DNA of 64,000 nt from Deferribacteres bacterium (GTDB taxonomy: Bacteria > Zhuqueibacterota > Zhuqueibacteria > Zhuqueibacterales > Geothermadaptataceae): contig JACKDE010000004.1 of assembly GCA_020633675.1 (NCBI GenBank), positions 186,001 to 250,000 on the forward strand, written 5' to 3'. Shown one piece after another: positions 40,169 to 49,491 of this stretch. A program made the position numbers and the translations under genes. Within the stretch, counting starts at the first letter, position 1; each line of letters starts with the position of its first letter. The notes below the pieces were generated by a model. That model was given only the letters and a program-made list of their open reading frames with translations, made no database searches and was not told the origin of the DNA.

Positions 40169-43100
40169 ATGCTCAGCTTTGAAGACACAGCAAAATCTAC
40201 CAGACAAGCAGAGTTTGGCCGTTCGCAGAAGCTTGCAGCAGCAAATGGTCAATTCGAACAAAGGCTAATCGCCTGTCTGAATCCGTCTCAAAAAAGCACA
40301 CCCGCTATTCTGCTCGCAGGCGAAAGCGCAACCGGCAAATCACGTCTAATCCGACAAATCCAGCATTTTTACAAAACGGCGACATTTGCAGAAGCGTTCG
40401 ACGGCAAGCCCAACGGTCACCCAAGCGCCAATCAGAGCAGCGATAATACTGTCACTGCGCTTCTCGATTTCAGCATCGCACCGCATCGTTACCAACGTCC
40501 GCAGGATCCGTTTTACGGCCTGCTTATGCTGCGCCGCCAGTTTACAGCACACCATATTCTGTTCGCGATCTTCGATTTTGCCTGCATCGTCTATCTGAAA
40601 AAAACCGCCCAGCTCACACCAGAGCGATTACGTCATCTGTTTCCAATCGAGATCCGCGGCTTGATGTTTGAAATGGCCGATTTGGTCCTCAATATTTCGC
40701 TGCAGGACGCCCAGCACGAAATTTTCAATATCATCAGCCAGGTTTATCGCGATCAATATACGCCCTACATGATGCACCGCAATCCTGGCGAGGCACTGTG
40801 CGAGCAGATTTTGACGATGAAAGCAGAAAGGGAGTTGCTGCCGGCATTGCCTGAATTGTTTGCGGCAGAATTGCGTGCAGCCGTCAATATGCCTGCGGGG
40901 CCGGGCAGGATCGTGCTGCTACTGGACGGCCTGCATGAATTGGCATCGCCGGTAACAGAAATACAGGACGCTGCTACGGTGCTCGGCGATGGCTGGGTGC
41001 GACAATTGGTGCACCATCTTACTGACACGCCCGGCTTGCTTACAATTTTAGCGGTACGTTCTGCGAATGACTGGCAGAAGCGCTTTCCATTCTCGCGAAA
41101 GCGCAGTACATGCAGCGTATTTGAGCTTGATTATTTAACCGAAGCGCAAGCCGAACATTTTTTTGCTGCGCAGGATATCGAAGATGAAAACCTTAAAAGC
41201 GCCTTTAAAGCCTGGGCTGAATCGAAGCCGAACGGCTATCATCCGGTACTTTTGGGCGTTTGCACCGACATCATGCGGATACAGAATGCCAAAGGGAAAG
41301 ACGTCGATCCGCGCGAATTTCGAATCGTACCCAAAACTGAGGAAGAACGATTTCACGGTTTAAGCAAAAAATTCTTTCAGGTTCTTGACCGCGAAAGGAG
41401 TTTTGCGCTGATTACGCTGAGCGCGTGTCAGGCAATCGATTTATCCGCTTTTCTCCTGTTGAGTCAGACCTTTTATTACGAAGAGCGCGAGGAGCTCTTT
41501 CGTGCTATCGGCAATTTCTCATTTGTCGATGAAAAACATAACGGCGTACAGCATAGTCTGCATTTGCACCCAGCCATTGCGCCATATGTGAAAAAATATG
41601 GCAACAAGCTTGTGCGGGAAGCACGTCAAACGTTGCTCGAAGACTTTCGAGAAAAAGCGAAAACAGGCGATGAAACAGCCGAAGCCGAAGCCATGTTTCA
41701 TACCAATGCACTGGACTGGGAACTCGGCATTGTCACCTTTTTTAAAATATTTGATCAGGCATTGGAAGAGCGGCGCTTTGGCTACTTGCGCCTGCTTCTC
41801 AACATGAGTCAGCAACTGCAAGTCCATTCCGACTATTGGCAGGCACGGTTGCAACAGGCTCACGGCAAATATTTAATGGTCGCCGGATGCCCTGAACAGG
41901 CCGGGACGTATTACCAGCTGGCGCTTGAACGAATCACACAATTTTGCAAGGAACATGCTCGTGATGCAGATGCGATCGTGTTGCACAGCAGATTGTGTGA
42001 GGCGTTGGCTGACATTTCTGAGCTGGCGAACGAATCCCGCTTAGCTGAGCAGCATTATCTGAACGCCTTGCACGTCTGCGAGCAATTCCTGGAACGCGAG
42101 TCAGGCAGTTTGCCCGCACGCTGCCAGGCCGCCGGTTGTCGGATAGCCTACGCGCACTTTCTCTTTCAGCAATGCCGCAGCAATGACGCCCAGACCGCAT
42201 TCGTACAAGCCATCGAGGCTGGCGAGGAGACGTTGCGAAGGGCGCCTCGCAATACGCAGGCCCAGCAACAGCAAGGTATCGCGCTGCTGGCTCACGGCGA
42301 TTTTCTACGCTGCACTGGCAAAAGAGAGCAAGCCATTATAGCCTACAATGATGCGATTGCATGTTTTGAAGCAGCGAGCCATTTGGATGCTGAAAATGCG
42401 GAAGTCTATGCGCTTAGGTGCCATGCACTGTACAACATCGCAACACTGAAATTGCAAATAGCCGAGACTGGCGATGCCGAATCAAAAGTGCAATCTGCTC
42501 TGTCGCTGATCGACAAGGCCGTTCAACTAAAGCCGCATGCGACCGAATACTATCTTTTCAAATGCCGCTATTATTTGAAAATGGCCGAGATCAAATATGG
42601 AAACAGAGAGCACGAACAGGCAGAAGAATTTTTCAAAACTGCTCTTGAAATCGCTGCTGCGTTGCACAAAATGGCGCCGGAAGATGATGAAACCTTGTCC
42701 ACCCTCGCTTTCTGCAACTGGTCGTATGGAGAATTTTATCGTCAGCAGCATCATCCAGCGCAAGCTGAAGTTCAATTTCGTGAGGGTTTGCAGAACTTGC
42801 GCCTGCTGTGTACACTGAATCCAGAGCAAGCGGATAGTCAAAACAATGTTGCTCTGGCCGCACTATCTCTGGCTCACATCGCGGATCAAAATGGTGAATA
42901 CGAGCGTGGTCTTGAATTATATAGTGAAGCTTGCGAGCGTTTTGCACAAGCACACAAGCTGGCGCCTGCGTCTCTGGCTGTCATCTCCAACAGCGCCTTT
43001 TCGAAAATGCATTTTGCCAATGCACTTGCCTTTCTATCAAAATTCGAAGATGCTGAAAACAATTTTGATGCTGCGATCGCGCACTTGCAAAATGCGATTC

Positions 43101-45637
43101 AAGAGCATCCAGATGTGATTGATTTTCATAAGGCACTTGGCATTTGCCTGCACCAACATGCCAATTTTCTGGCAATCTGCTCAAAATACCAGCAAGCGCT
43201 CTCGCAATATCAGCAAGTCATCACGATTTTTCTCGATTGCCTGAATTCAGATAGCGCGGATATGTCTCTTCTGCATTTGCAAAGCCTGGTTCTCAGTGAT
43301 CTCGGTGCCTTGCAAACTGACTTGTCGGAATATGAAGCCGCCACAGAAAGCTTTGAAAAGATATTGGATCTCGTTGCAAAGGTGCTGAAATATTCGCGCG
43401 GCGAAATCTGGGCATACAAAAGTCGTGGCGACGCACTTTGTCGTATTGCACAGCAACAGTGCAACCGTTCACAATTTGCTCAGGCCATGGAGTCATACCA
43501 GCATGCATTGAAGGCATTTGATCAAGCAGTGGAGCGCAGCCCGAACGATCCTGCCATCAGCAACAACAAGGGATTGGCTTTGCTCGGGCTCTCGGAAGTT
43601 TATGAAAAAATGGGCAATGACCAGGAAGCCATCTCGGTCCTCCGGCAGGCAGATGCTCTGTTTGTGGATGCGAACGAACCGGCTCAAGGTGATCTTTTTG
43701 CGCTGAACAACCGCGGCATTTCACAATTACAGACCGGACTGCTGCATTTTTGGCGCGACAGCCATGGTGAAGCGCGAGGCTGGTTCGAAAACACCTTGCA
43801 GCATTTTGAGGCAGCCATCCAAATCAGTCCTTTGCATACCCACGTTCAGAACAACTACATCAACTCCCTGCTGCAATTCGGTAATTTGCTGTTCGCCCAA
43901 GCCATGCAAACTGATGCCTTGCAGCAATACGATAAGGCGATCGTAAATCTGCAAAGATTGCTGCAAGTGGCGCCAAATGATCTGAACGCGCTCAATATAA
44001 AAGGCCTGACGCTGTTGAGAATGGGTGATCTGCAGTTTATCCACGCCGAGTATCAAAATGCGTTAGATAATTATGAGCACGCTTTGCGCACCTTTGAAGA
44101 TGCCCTCAAAATCGCCCAAAACGATCGATTTGTGCGATGCAATCGCGGTAACGCCTTTCAGAAAATTGCCAAGGGGCTGGCCGCTCTCAACAAGCCGGAA
44201 CAGGCTGCGCAAGCCTACCGGAAATCGATTGCCAGCTTTGAAAGCATCTCCGATAAAGTGGGTCATGATCATGTGGCCTTGTACAATATGGGGCTCAGTT
44301 GCCTCAAGTTAGCGTTCCTCTGCCAGAAATCCGGTCAGGCCAGCGAACAGCTCAGTGACATTTTCCAACAGGCCAAATCTGCTTTTGAAATCGCCATCAG
44401 TCTTGCCCCGCATGATGCGAAAATCGCCCAAAAATACGCTGATGCACAGTTAGGCTTGGGACAGCATCAAATCGGGATTGGTGAGGCTGAGCAGGCTTCA
44501 CAGTCTTTTGAGCAGGCAATTAAAGCCTACGATCAGTTTGTCAAAAAGCTGGATGGATATGCCGTTGTGCATTTTAACAGGGGGCAAGCCTACCTGCAAC
44601 TCGGCAATGTTCAGAGTCGGCAGCCCCAGCAGGGGCAGGCAATATGGAGCTACCAGCGCGCCGTGGATGATTTCCGGCGGGTAATCGAATTGCAGGAGGG
44701 TGATTTGGAAGCGCACAAAAGGCTTGGCGAAGCTCATGCACTGCTGGCAGACCTGCAATACAGCTTCTCACAATTTCGCGAGGCCATCGACAATTACAAG
44801 CAGAGCGTCGCGACCTACGATCGCGCTTTGACCTTGCACGCAGAGGATGTCGAACTCGCTTATTTCAAGGCCGTTGCGCTTGCCAACCTTGCCGGCGCAC
44901 ATATCGCTTCCAACGATGCCCATGCAGCAACAAAAAGCTATGCGCAAGCGGTTGCCATGTATCGCGCGGTTTTGGTTGCATCACCTGACTTTGAAAATGC
45001 ATTTTTCAATCTTGCCCTGACGCTCTCAAGCTTGGGAAGCATATACGTGTACTCTCAACAACCATCCGATGCGATCAAATGTTTTGATGAAGCGATTGCT
45101 ATGTACGCGCAAAAGCTGCAAAAAGCGCCACAGGAGCTCAGCAGTGCCATTAGCAAAGGGCTGGCAGAAAACAATCTCGCAGAATTGTATACCAGCCTGT
45201 CGCAAAACCAACATGCTAAAGAGAGTTATCAGGCAGCCCTCGGTTCATTTGGGATCGCCATAGAGATCGCGCCTGATGATATCTCAGCGAACTACAACTC
45301 AGGCCTGGCCTGTGCCGGGCTTGCCAGCTTGTTGATTCAGGAAACCCAACACGAAAAAGCTGTCGAGATGTACAATCAAGCTGTGCAGGCATACGATCGT
45401 GTGCTGCAAATAGAGCCACGCAACGTTGATTCGCTTTATAACAAAGGGGTGACATTTTTGACATTGGGACAATTGCAGCTCAGCTTTTCCGAAAAAGCGA
45501 AGGCCAGGGAGCTTCTCGAGGATGCGCTTAAGACATTTCGTTCGGCAATTGAAATTGAACCGACTGACGTGCTGGTCAAAGAGGCGGGCGTGAAAACGAA
45601 GGAAATGTTGCGCAAAATGGGTGTGATCGCCAAATAA
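40169..45637 (+). CDS. Giant P-loop NTPase with TPR array (STAND-like)
   Basis: An 1822-residue protein. The N-terminal NTPase has Walker A 'GESATGKS' (51-58) and Walker B 'IVLLLDGLHEL' (about 248-258) with 'LTILAVRSANDW' as a sensor-1-like strand, then a helical region to about 540. From there to the end runs a nearly continuous array of about 30 tetratricopeptide repeats of variable spacing, such as 'AIIAYNDAIACFEAASHLDAENAEVYALRCHALYN' (start of one unit) and 'AVQAYDRVLQIEPRNVDSLYNKG'. This layout is that of STAND signalling ATPases with a ligand-binding superhelix. It has no signal peptide and no effector domain that I can recognise. It faces the STAND/SIR2-TIR/macro cluster from the opposite strand. 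Confidence 0.85.
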   Translation: MLSFEDTAKSTRQAEFGRSQKLAAANGQFEQRLIACLNPSQKSTPAILLAGESATGKSRLIRQIQHFYKTATFAEAFDGKPNGHPSANQSSDNTVTALLDFSIAPHRYQRPQDPFYGLLMLRRQFTAHHILFAIFDFACIVYLKKTAQLTPERLRHLFPIEIRGLMFEMADLVLNISLQDAQHEIFNIISQVYRDQYTPYMMHRNPGEALCEQILTMKAERELLPALPELFAAELRAAVNMPAGPGRIVLLLDGLHELASPVTEIQDAATVLGDGWVRQLVHHLTDTPGLLTILAVRSANDWQKRFPFSRKRSTCSVFELDYLTEAQAEHFFAAQDIEDENLKSAFKAWAESKPNGYHPVLLGVCTDIMRIQNAKGKDVDPREFRIVPKTEEERFHGLSKKFFQVLDRERSFALITLSACQAIDLSAFLLLSQTFYYEEREELFRAIGNFSFVDEKHNGVQHSLHLHPAIAPYVKKYGNKLVREARQTLLEDFREKAKTGDETAEAEAMFHTNALDWELGIVTFFKIFDQALEERRFGYLRLLLNMSQQLQVHSDYWQARLQQAHGKYLMVAGCPEQAGTYYQLALERITQFCKEHARDADAIVLHSRLCEALADISELANESRLAEQHYLNALHVCEQFLERESGSLPARCQAAGCRIAYAHFLFQQCRSNDAQTAFVQAIEAGEETLRRAPRNTQAQQQQGIALLAHGDFLRCTGKREQAIIAYNDAIACFEAASHLDAENAEVYALRCHALYNIATLKLQIAETGDAESKVQSALSLIDKAVQLKPHATEYYLFKCRYYLKMAEIKYGNREHEQAEEFFKTALEIAAALHKMAPEDDETLSTLAFCNWSYGEFYRQQHHPAQAEVQFREGLQNLRLLCTLNPEQADSQNNVALAALSLAHIADQNGEYERGLELYSEACERFAQAHKLAPASLAVISNSAFSKMHFANALAFLSKFEDAENNFDAAIAHLQNAIQEHPDVIDFHKALGICLHQHANFLAICSKYQQALSQYQQVITIFLDCLNSDSADMSLLHLQSLVLSDLGALQTDLSEYEAATESFEKILDLVAKVLKYSRGEIWAYKSRGDALCRIAQQQCNRSQFAQAMESYQHALKAFDQAVERSPNDPAISNNKGLALLGLSEVYEKMGNDQEAISVLRQADALFVDANEPAQGDLFALNNRGISQLQTGLLHFWRDSHGEARGWFENTLQHFEAAIQISPLHTHVQNNYINSLLQFGNLLFAQAMQTDALQQYDKAIVNLQRLLQVAPNDLNALNIKGLTLLRMGDLQFIHAEYQNALDNYEHALRTFEDALKIAQNDRFVRCNRGNAFQKIAKGLAALNKPEQAAQAYRKSIASFESISDKVGHDHVALYNMGLSCLKLAFLCQKSGQASEQLSDIFQQAKSAFEIAISLAPHDAKIAQKYADAQLGLGQHQIGIGEAEQASQSFEQAIKAYDQFVKKLDGYAVVHFNRGQAYLQLGNVQSRQPQQGQAIWSYQRAVDDFRRVIELQEGDLEAHKRLGEAHALLADLQYSFSQFREAIDNYKQSVATYDRALTLHAEDVELAYFKAVALANLAGAHIASNDAHAATKSYAQAVAMYRAVLVASPDFENAFFNLALTLSSLGSIYVYSQQPSDAIKCFDEAIAMYAQKLQKAPQELSSAISKGLAENNLAELYTSLSQNQHAKESYQAALGSFGIAIEIAPDDISANYNSGLACAGLASLLIQETQHEKAVEMYNQAVQAYDRVLQIEPRNVDSLYNKGVTFLTLGQLQLSFSEKAKARELLEDALKTFRSAIEIEPTDVLVKEAGVKTKEMLRKMGVIAK

Positions 45638-45678
45638 AACACATAGCTCTTTACGACAAACATCCCCCAGGGCAAAGC

Positions 45679-46215
45679 ATGAACGTGATTCGGATCGAAA
45701 AACTCCAAAACCATCGGGCGCTGATTCCGCTGGTCGCAGGCTGGTTGCATCGCGAGTGGGGCGCGATCAGTGCTTACCATGCGCCTCTCAATGAAGTGGT
45801 GCGGTTGCAGCATCACGCAGCCACCGACTCTGCTCCATTCACGCTCATCAGTTTTTGGCGCAACCTGCCAGTTGGCTGTGTCAGCGTGGTTTTTCATGAC
45901 AATTTTGAGCAACCGTGGCTGACAAACCTCTACGTCGATCCAGTTTACAGAGAGCGCAGCGTGGGCACAGCGTTGGTGCAGGCGGCTTCCCTCGAAGCCT
46001 CGAAAGCTGCCTTCCAAAAACTCATGCTGGTGACTGGCGACCAGGCTGCCTTTTTCGCCCGACTTGGCTGGCGCATTTTAGCCACACAACATTTTGGCAG
46101 CACACTCACCATCATGGAAAAGTCGCTCTTGCCTCAAACCTGCCTGGAAGCCGATTTGCTGGTTCCGCAAACCTATCCCGCGATCAATACTGACCATCAT
46201 CTTTCACCACGATAA
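45679..46215 (+). CDS. GNAT family N-acetyltransferase
   Basis: A 178-residue protein starting 41 bases after the TPR gene. 'PWLTNLYVDPVYRERSVGTALVQAASLEA' is the acetyl-CoA-binding strand-loop-helix (the V/I-x-x-x-x-x-x-G-x-G/A motif is weak, with S-V-G-T-A), then 'KLMLVTGDQAAFFARLGWRIL'. The acceptor is unknown. The last 32 bases overlap the 3' end of the convergent STAND gene, so the two transcripts are antisense at their ends. It may be co-transcribed with the P-loop/TPR gene. Confidence 0.85.
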   Translation: MNVIRIEKLQNHRALIPLVAGWLHREWGAISAYHAPLNEVVRLQHHAATDSAPFTLISFWRNLPVGCVSVVFHDNFEQPWLTNLYVDPVYRERSVGTALVQAASLEASKAAFQKLMLVTGDQAAFFARLGWRILATQHFGSTLTIMEKSLLPQTCLEADLLVPQTYPAINTDHHLSPR

Positions 46216-49204
46216 CCGCATCCAGCAGCGTACCGACCGTGTTCGGTTTCCCGAGATCACGAAATTCCAGTACAGATTTTTCCTGTTTCGCCACCAGCGG
46301 GAAACGATAGCATTTCCATTGGGTGTTCTTCAAACTTTTGCCATCTTCGATAAATGTACCGATACGGCTGCCATCCCACAGTACTTCGAGCTGGTTATCC
46401 TCCGGTCCATAACCCGGACGGGCTGAAAACGCAAAAATCAGCAGATACTTCTGGCCAGGTATGGTCGCAACCTGCTGGCCAATGCTGGAAGGTCCGCCGC
46501 TATCCAACTCGAGCAATTGTTCACCGTCAAATGCAGCACCGACAGCCTGGTTTTGGATTTCGATGGAACGACCGCGCACCAATCGCCAGCCTGGAATCAT
46601 GCTGACATTACTCCACTTGCCTTTTTCCAGTTCAGGCTGCTCAAAGCTGCCATTTTCCATCAGATTGTACTCTGAAGAGATGAGCAGCCTGGCCAATTTA
46701 TCCAGGGCGACATCATATTTTGGATTGATGCGCAAGGCAGTCAAATAATCGCTCTTGGCGCGCCCGACATCACCTGCGTCCAAAAATGCCTGGCCCCGCA
46801 TGGTGTACAATCGCGCATTGGCGGTCGTATTGCTTTCCTCCGCACTGATGGCCTCTGTGAGCGCTCCGACATTCGATTGCACCGTAAATTTGCGCCGCGC
46901 GATCAAATCGTTCTGGGAATTGTACAGCCGCACCTCGTTCAAGCCAGTCTGCGCAGCCTGAAAGGTTTTGCTGACCCAAAAGCGATAATTTGGCGACCGC
47001 TCCACTGTGATCGTATTCGAGGCCAGCTCCACGCCACCCAGATCGATCCAACGCACCAGCAAGTTTTCTTCTCGCGGCGCATTTACAGCTCCCCATACAA
47101 AAACTGGCGAGCCTTCAAAAAACAAGCCAGACACTTCATCTGCTTCTTTGTTATTGATGCGTTTGCAGGTGACAAAATCACTATCCGCATGAAGCGAAGC
47201 AAAGTTTTCAGTGACCGCCTGCAATCTGGCGATGTTGTCCTCCAACCATTGCGAGGCAGCACTATCCGGTGAGAAAACGCCACTGGTGATGAGTTGATTG
47301 TTCGCAATGATTGAATCCAGGTTAGCCTGGTTTTTTTGAAGCGTACCAATTTTGTCGGCTATCGTTAGTGTGTCGCTACGGAGAACGTTCACGGCATTGT
47401 TATAGAAAGCGGCTTCCTGGTTGCGCAAAGCCGTTTCTTTCGCAGTCAATTCACGCTGGCGTTGCTCCTCGAAATGCGAAATCACCTCGATACCGATAAG
47501 TGAAACCAGCAGAATACCAACGATTGTACTGACACGCGCTATGCGCAAGCGTTGATGGAAACGCGCCGTGTCGAGAATCGGCTTGACCAGTGTATCATGG
47601 CTGATTTCGTAGTAATAGCTGCCGAGACGTGGCTCCATTCGCAGCAGGCGGAAGTTGATGAGTTGCGACAGCACGTCTTCCGGCAGTTTAAATTTATCTG
47701 CAATCACTTCAAAGTCCAGGCTCAGCCGCCGGCCAGTGGCACTGATCAAACCCTTTTCACACAGTTTGCGCACCGATCGCCGGTACTTGTTTTTAACGCG
47801 GTTGACTTGATTGTTGTAAAATGCGCGCAGAATCTGCTCCATGCCTTCTTCGCCGCCGAAATCGTCGATGGTGACCTCGATCTTGTCATCCTTGCCGTCG
47901 GATTGCTGGTGCTGCAAAATCTTATCTTCAATATATTGACACAGCAATTGCAATTGAAATGGCTCAATCTCGCGTTTTTCGATGGTTTTGACCATCGTGC
48001 GGGCTTTGACGATTCTTCGCCGGCGCCACCAACACATCAGAGCTACCGCGCCTGCGAGCACCAGCGCGTACGGCGCCACGACGATATGGCTTTCTTCTAT
48101 CCAAAAATCGACTTCCTGGGTGTAGATGAGAGCAGCCAATGGTTGCATCGAGGCATTCAGCACTTGCATGCCAAGACTGATACCCGCGGCAAACAGCGGA
48201 TTGATAGGACGAATAAAAGCCAAAACCAGCGTGACGATCGGTATCACCAGCAGCCAGTTGATCGCCAGCGCACCGACAATCATATCTGCGGAAGTGAAAA
48301 TAGTGATGAGAAATGGAAACAGGACAATCCACAGGGCCAGATAGCCCAGTGTTTCCCACGGCCATATTTTTCGATTGCTGATGAGCCGCTTCTCATCGGT
48401 TTCGTGGTCTTTGTTAAGAAAATGCAGGATCGCCTCAATGGCGCGTTCTTCGTATTGAAAACGCTGAGAAGAGAGTTTCTCATTTTCCAGCTGAGCCGGT
48501 TCCTCGATGGCGCGACGCGCCTGCTCGGGCGTGAGGGCGGTGAGACGAAAACGGTTGCGCAGAATCGATGGAATTTCGGTGGCCATTTCTTCGAGATTGG
48601 CCAAAAAATCTTCCCGCAGCGAAAGGATGATTTTCACATCCGGTGCCGTATCGGAGTAACGCGCCTGCTTGCTGCCGCGCTGCTGTTGCTTGATGGCATC
48701 CGGCATGCTGCCACGCACCAACTCGGCAAGCTGCCGAAAAAAGACCTCACGCTGCTGCGGTGTGTAATCGAGGGTAAAAATTTCCTCGAACTGATCGAAA
48801 ACCAACACCGGCGTCAGCAGTTGATCGTCAGCACTCCAAAATTCTGCCGTCTTAAAAAATTGCCACAGCGAACCCTGCTCACCCGCCACGTAATCAATCT
48901 TTTTGTCCTGCGCCGCCTGTTGTACTTGCGCCCCGAAGCTCTCCATCATCTGTGCATGCGGTGCATTCATCCGAACACGGATGGGAAAATAATTTTGCGC
49001 TTCGAGCAATTCGAAAACACCGGCGTTGAGCAGTGATGTTTTGCCGACACCGGATTTGGCAAAAAGCGTGACCAGCCGCTCCGCCAAAATCAGATGCAGC
49101 AAACGCTGCTTTTCGTCTTCACGCCCCCGAAACAGCATCCGGTCGAGTTCGGAATCCTGAAAAGGTCGTGTACCGGGATAGCGTTTATTTAACAGTTCTG
49201 ACAT
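46184..49204 (-). CDS. Transmembrane nSTAND1-type NTPase with DUF642-like C-terminus
   Basis: A 1006-residue protein. 'RYPGTRPFQDSELDRMLFRGREDE' (8-31) is the entry motif of nSTAND1 NTPases, Walker A 'AKSGVGKTSL' lies at 49-58 and Walker B 'VLVFDQFEEIF' near 133-143. Three to four membrane helices (about 282-390) interrupt the domain before a winged-helix region ending in 'YYEISHDTLVKPIL' (about 540). Another helix (about 556-577) and a coiled coil lead to an outside region: a beta domain that weakly resembles DUF2914, two TPR-like helices, and a DUF642/carbohydrate-binding-like domain ('NLMENGSFEQPELEKGKWSN', 'IGQQVATIPGQKYLLIFAFSARPG'). This suggests an external ligand sensor joined to a cytoplasmic switch. 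It follows the SIR2-TIR gene by 287 bases. Confidence 0.85.
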   Translation of the reverse strand: MSELLNKRYPGTRPFQDSELDRMLFRGREDEKQRLLHLILAERLVTLFAKSGVGKTSLLNAGVFELLEAQNYFPIRVRMNAPHAQMMESFGAQVQQAAQDKKIDYVAGEQGSLWQFFKTAEFWSADDQLLTPVLVFDQFEEIFTLDYTPQQREVFFRQLAELVRGSMPDAIKQQQRGSKQARYSDTAPDVKIILSLREDFLANLEEMATEIPSILRNRFRLTALTPEQARRAIEEPAQLENEKLSSQRFQYEERAIEAILHFLNKDHETDEKRLISNRKIWPWETLGYLALWIVLFPFLITIFTSADMIVGALAINWLLVIPIVTLVLAFIRPINPLFAAGISLGMQVLNASMQPLAALIYTQEVDFWIEESHIVVAPYALVLAGAVALMCWWRRRRIVKARTMVKTIEKREIEPFQLQLLCQYIEDKILQHQQSDGKDDKIEVTIDDFGGEEGMEQILRAFYNNQVNRVKNKYRRSVRKLCEKGLISATGRRLSLDFEVIADKFKLPEDVLSQLINFRLLRMEPRLGSYYYEISHDTLVKPILDTARFHQRLRIARVSTIVGILLVSLIGIEVISHFEEQRQRELTAKETALRNQEAAFYNNAVNVLRSDTLTIADKIGTLQKNQANLDSIIANNQLITSGVFSPDSAASQWLEDNIARLQAVTENFASLHADSDFVTCKRINNKEADEVSGLFFEGSPVFVWGAVNAPREENLLVRWIDLGGVELASNTITVERSPNYRFWVSKTFQAAQTGLNEVRLYNSQNDLIARRKFTVQSNVGALTEAISAEESNTTANARLYTMRGQAFLDAGDVGRAKSDYLTALRINPKYDVALDKLARLLISSEYNLMENGSFEQPELEKGKWSNVSMIPGWRLVRGRSIEIQNQAVGAAFDGEQLLELDSGGPSSIGQQVATIPGQKYLLIFAFSARPGYGPEDNQLEVLWDGSRIGTFIEDGKSLKNTQWKCYRFPLVAKQEKSVLEFRDLGKPNTVGTLLDAVIVVKDDGQY

Positions 49205-49333
49205 GGATCAACTCAATTTTTTCATGACGCGATGCGGCACTCAATTCGAAACAAGGTACTTTGCCCCCATGCTTTTTCAAATTTCGCCTTATATTTCACT
49301 TCACTACCTGACTCTTTTCAGAAAAGCGATTTT

Positions 49334-49434
49334 TAGCCACTGATTTGCACCGCTCTACACGGATTTCAAGCTATATTTCTGGGGAAACTTTCGAAATCTT
49401 AAGAAAATCAGTGAAAATCTGTGTTTATTAGCGG
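49334..49434. repeat. Diverged gccacggatgaacacag palindrome
   Basis: 'agccactgatttgcacc..ctacacggattt' at the left pairs loosely with 'aaaatcagtgaaaatctgtgttta..agcgg' at the right. It occupies most of the gap between the SIR2-TIR and STAND genes. Confidence 0.6.
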
Positions 49435-49491
49435 ATAAAAAAAGTGTCCGGTAGTAAAATATTTCACAAATCATATTTTGCGCGTCACACG

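Noticed and set aside
47552..49036. 494-codon ORF on the plus strand
   Set aside because: Antisense to the STAND gene with Walker motifs; shadow of its codon bias.
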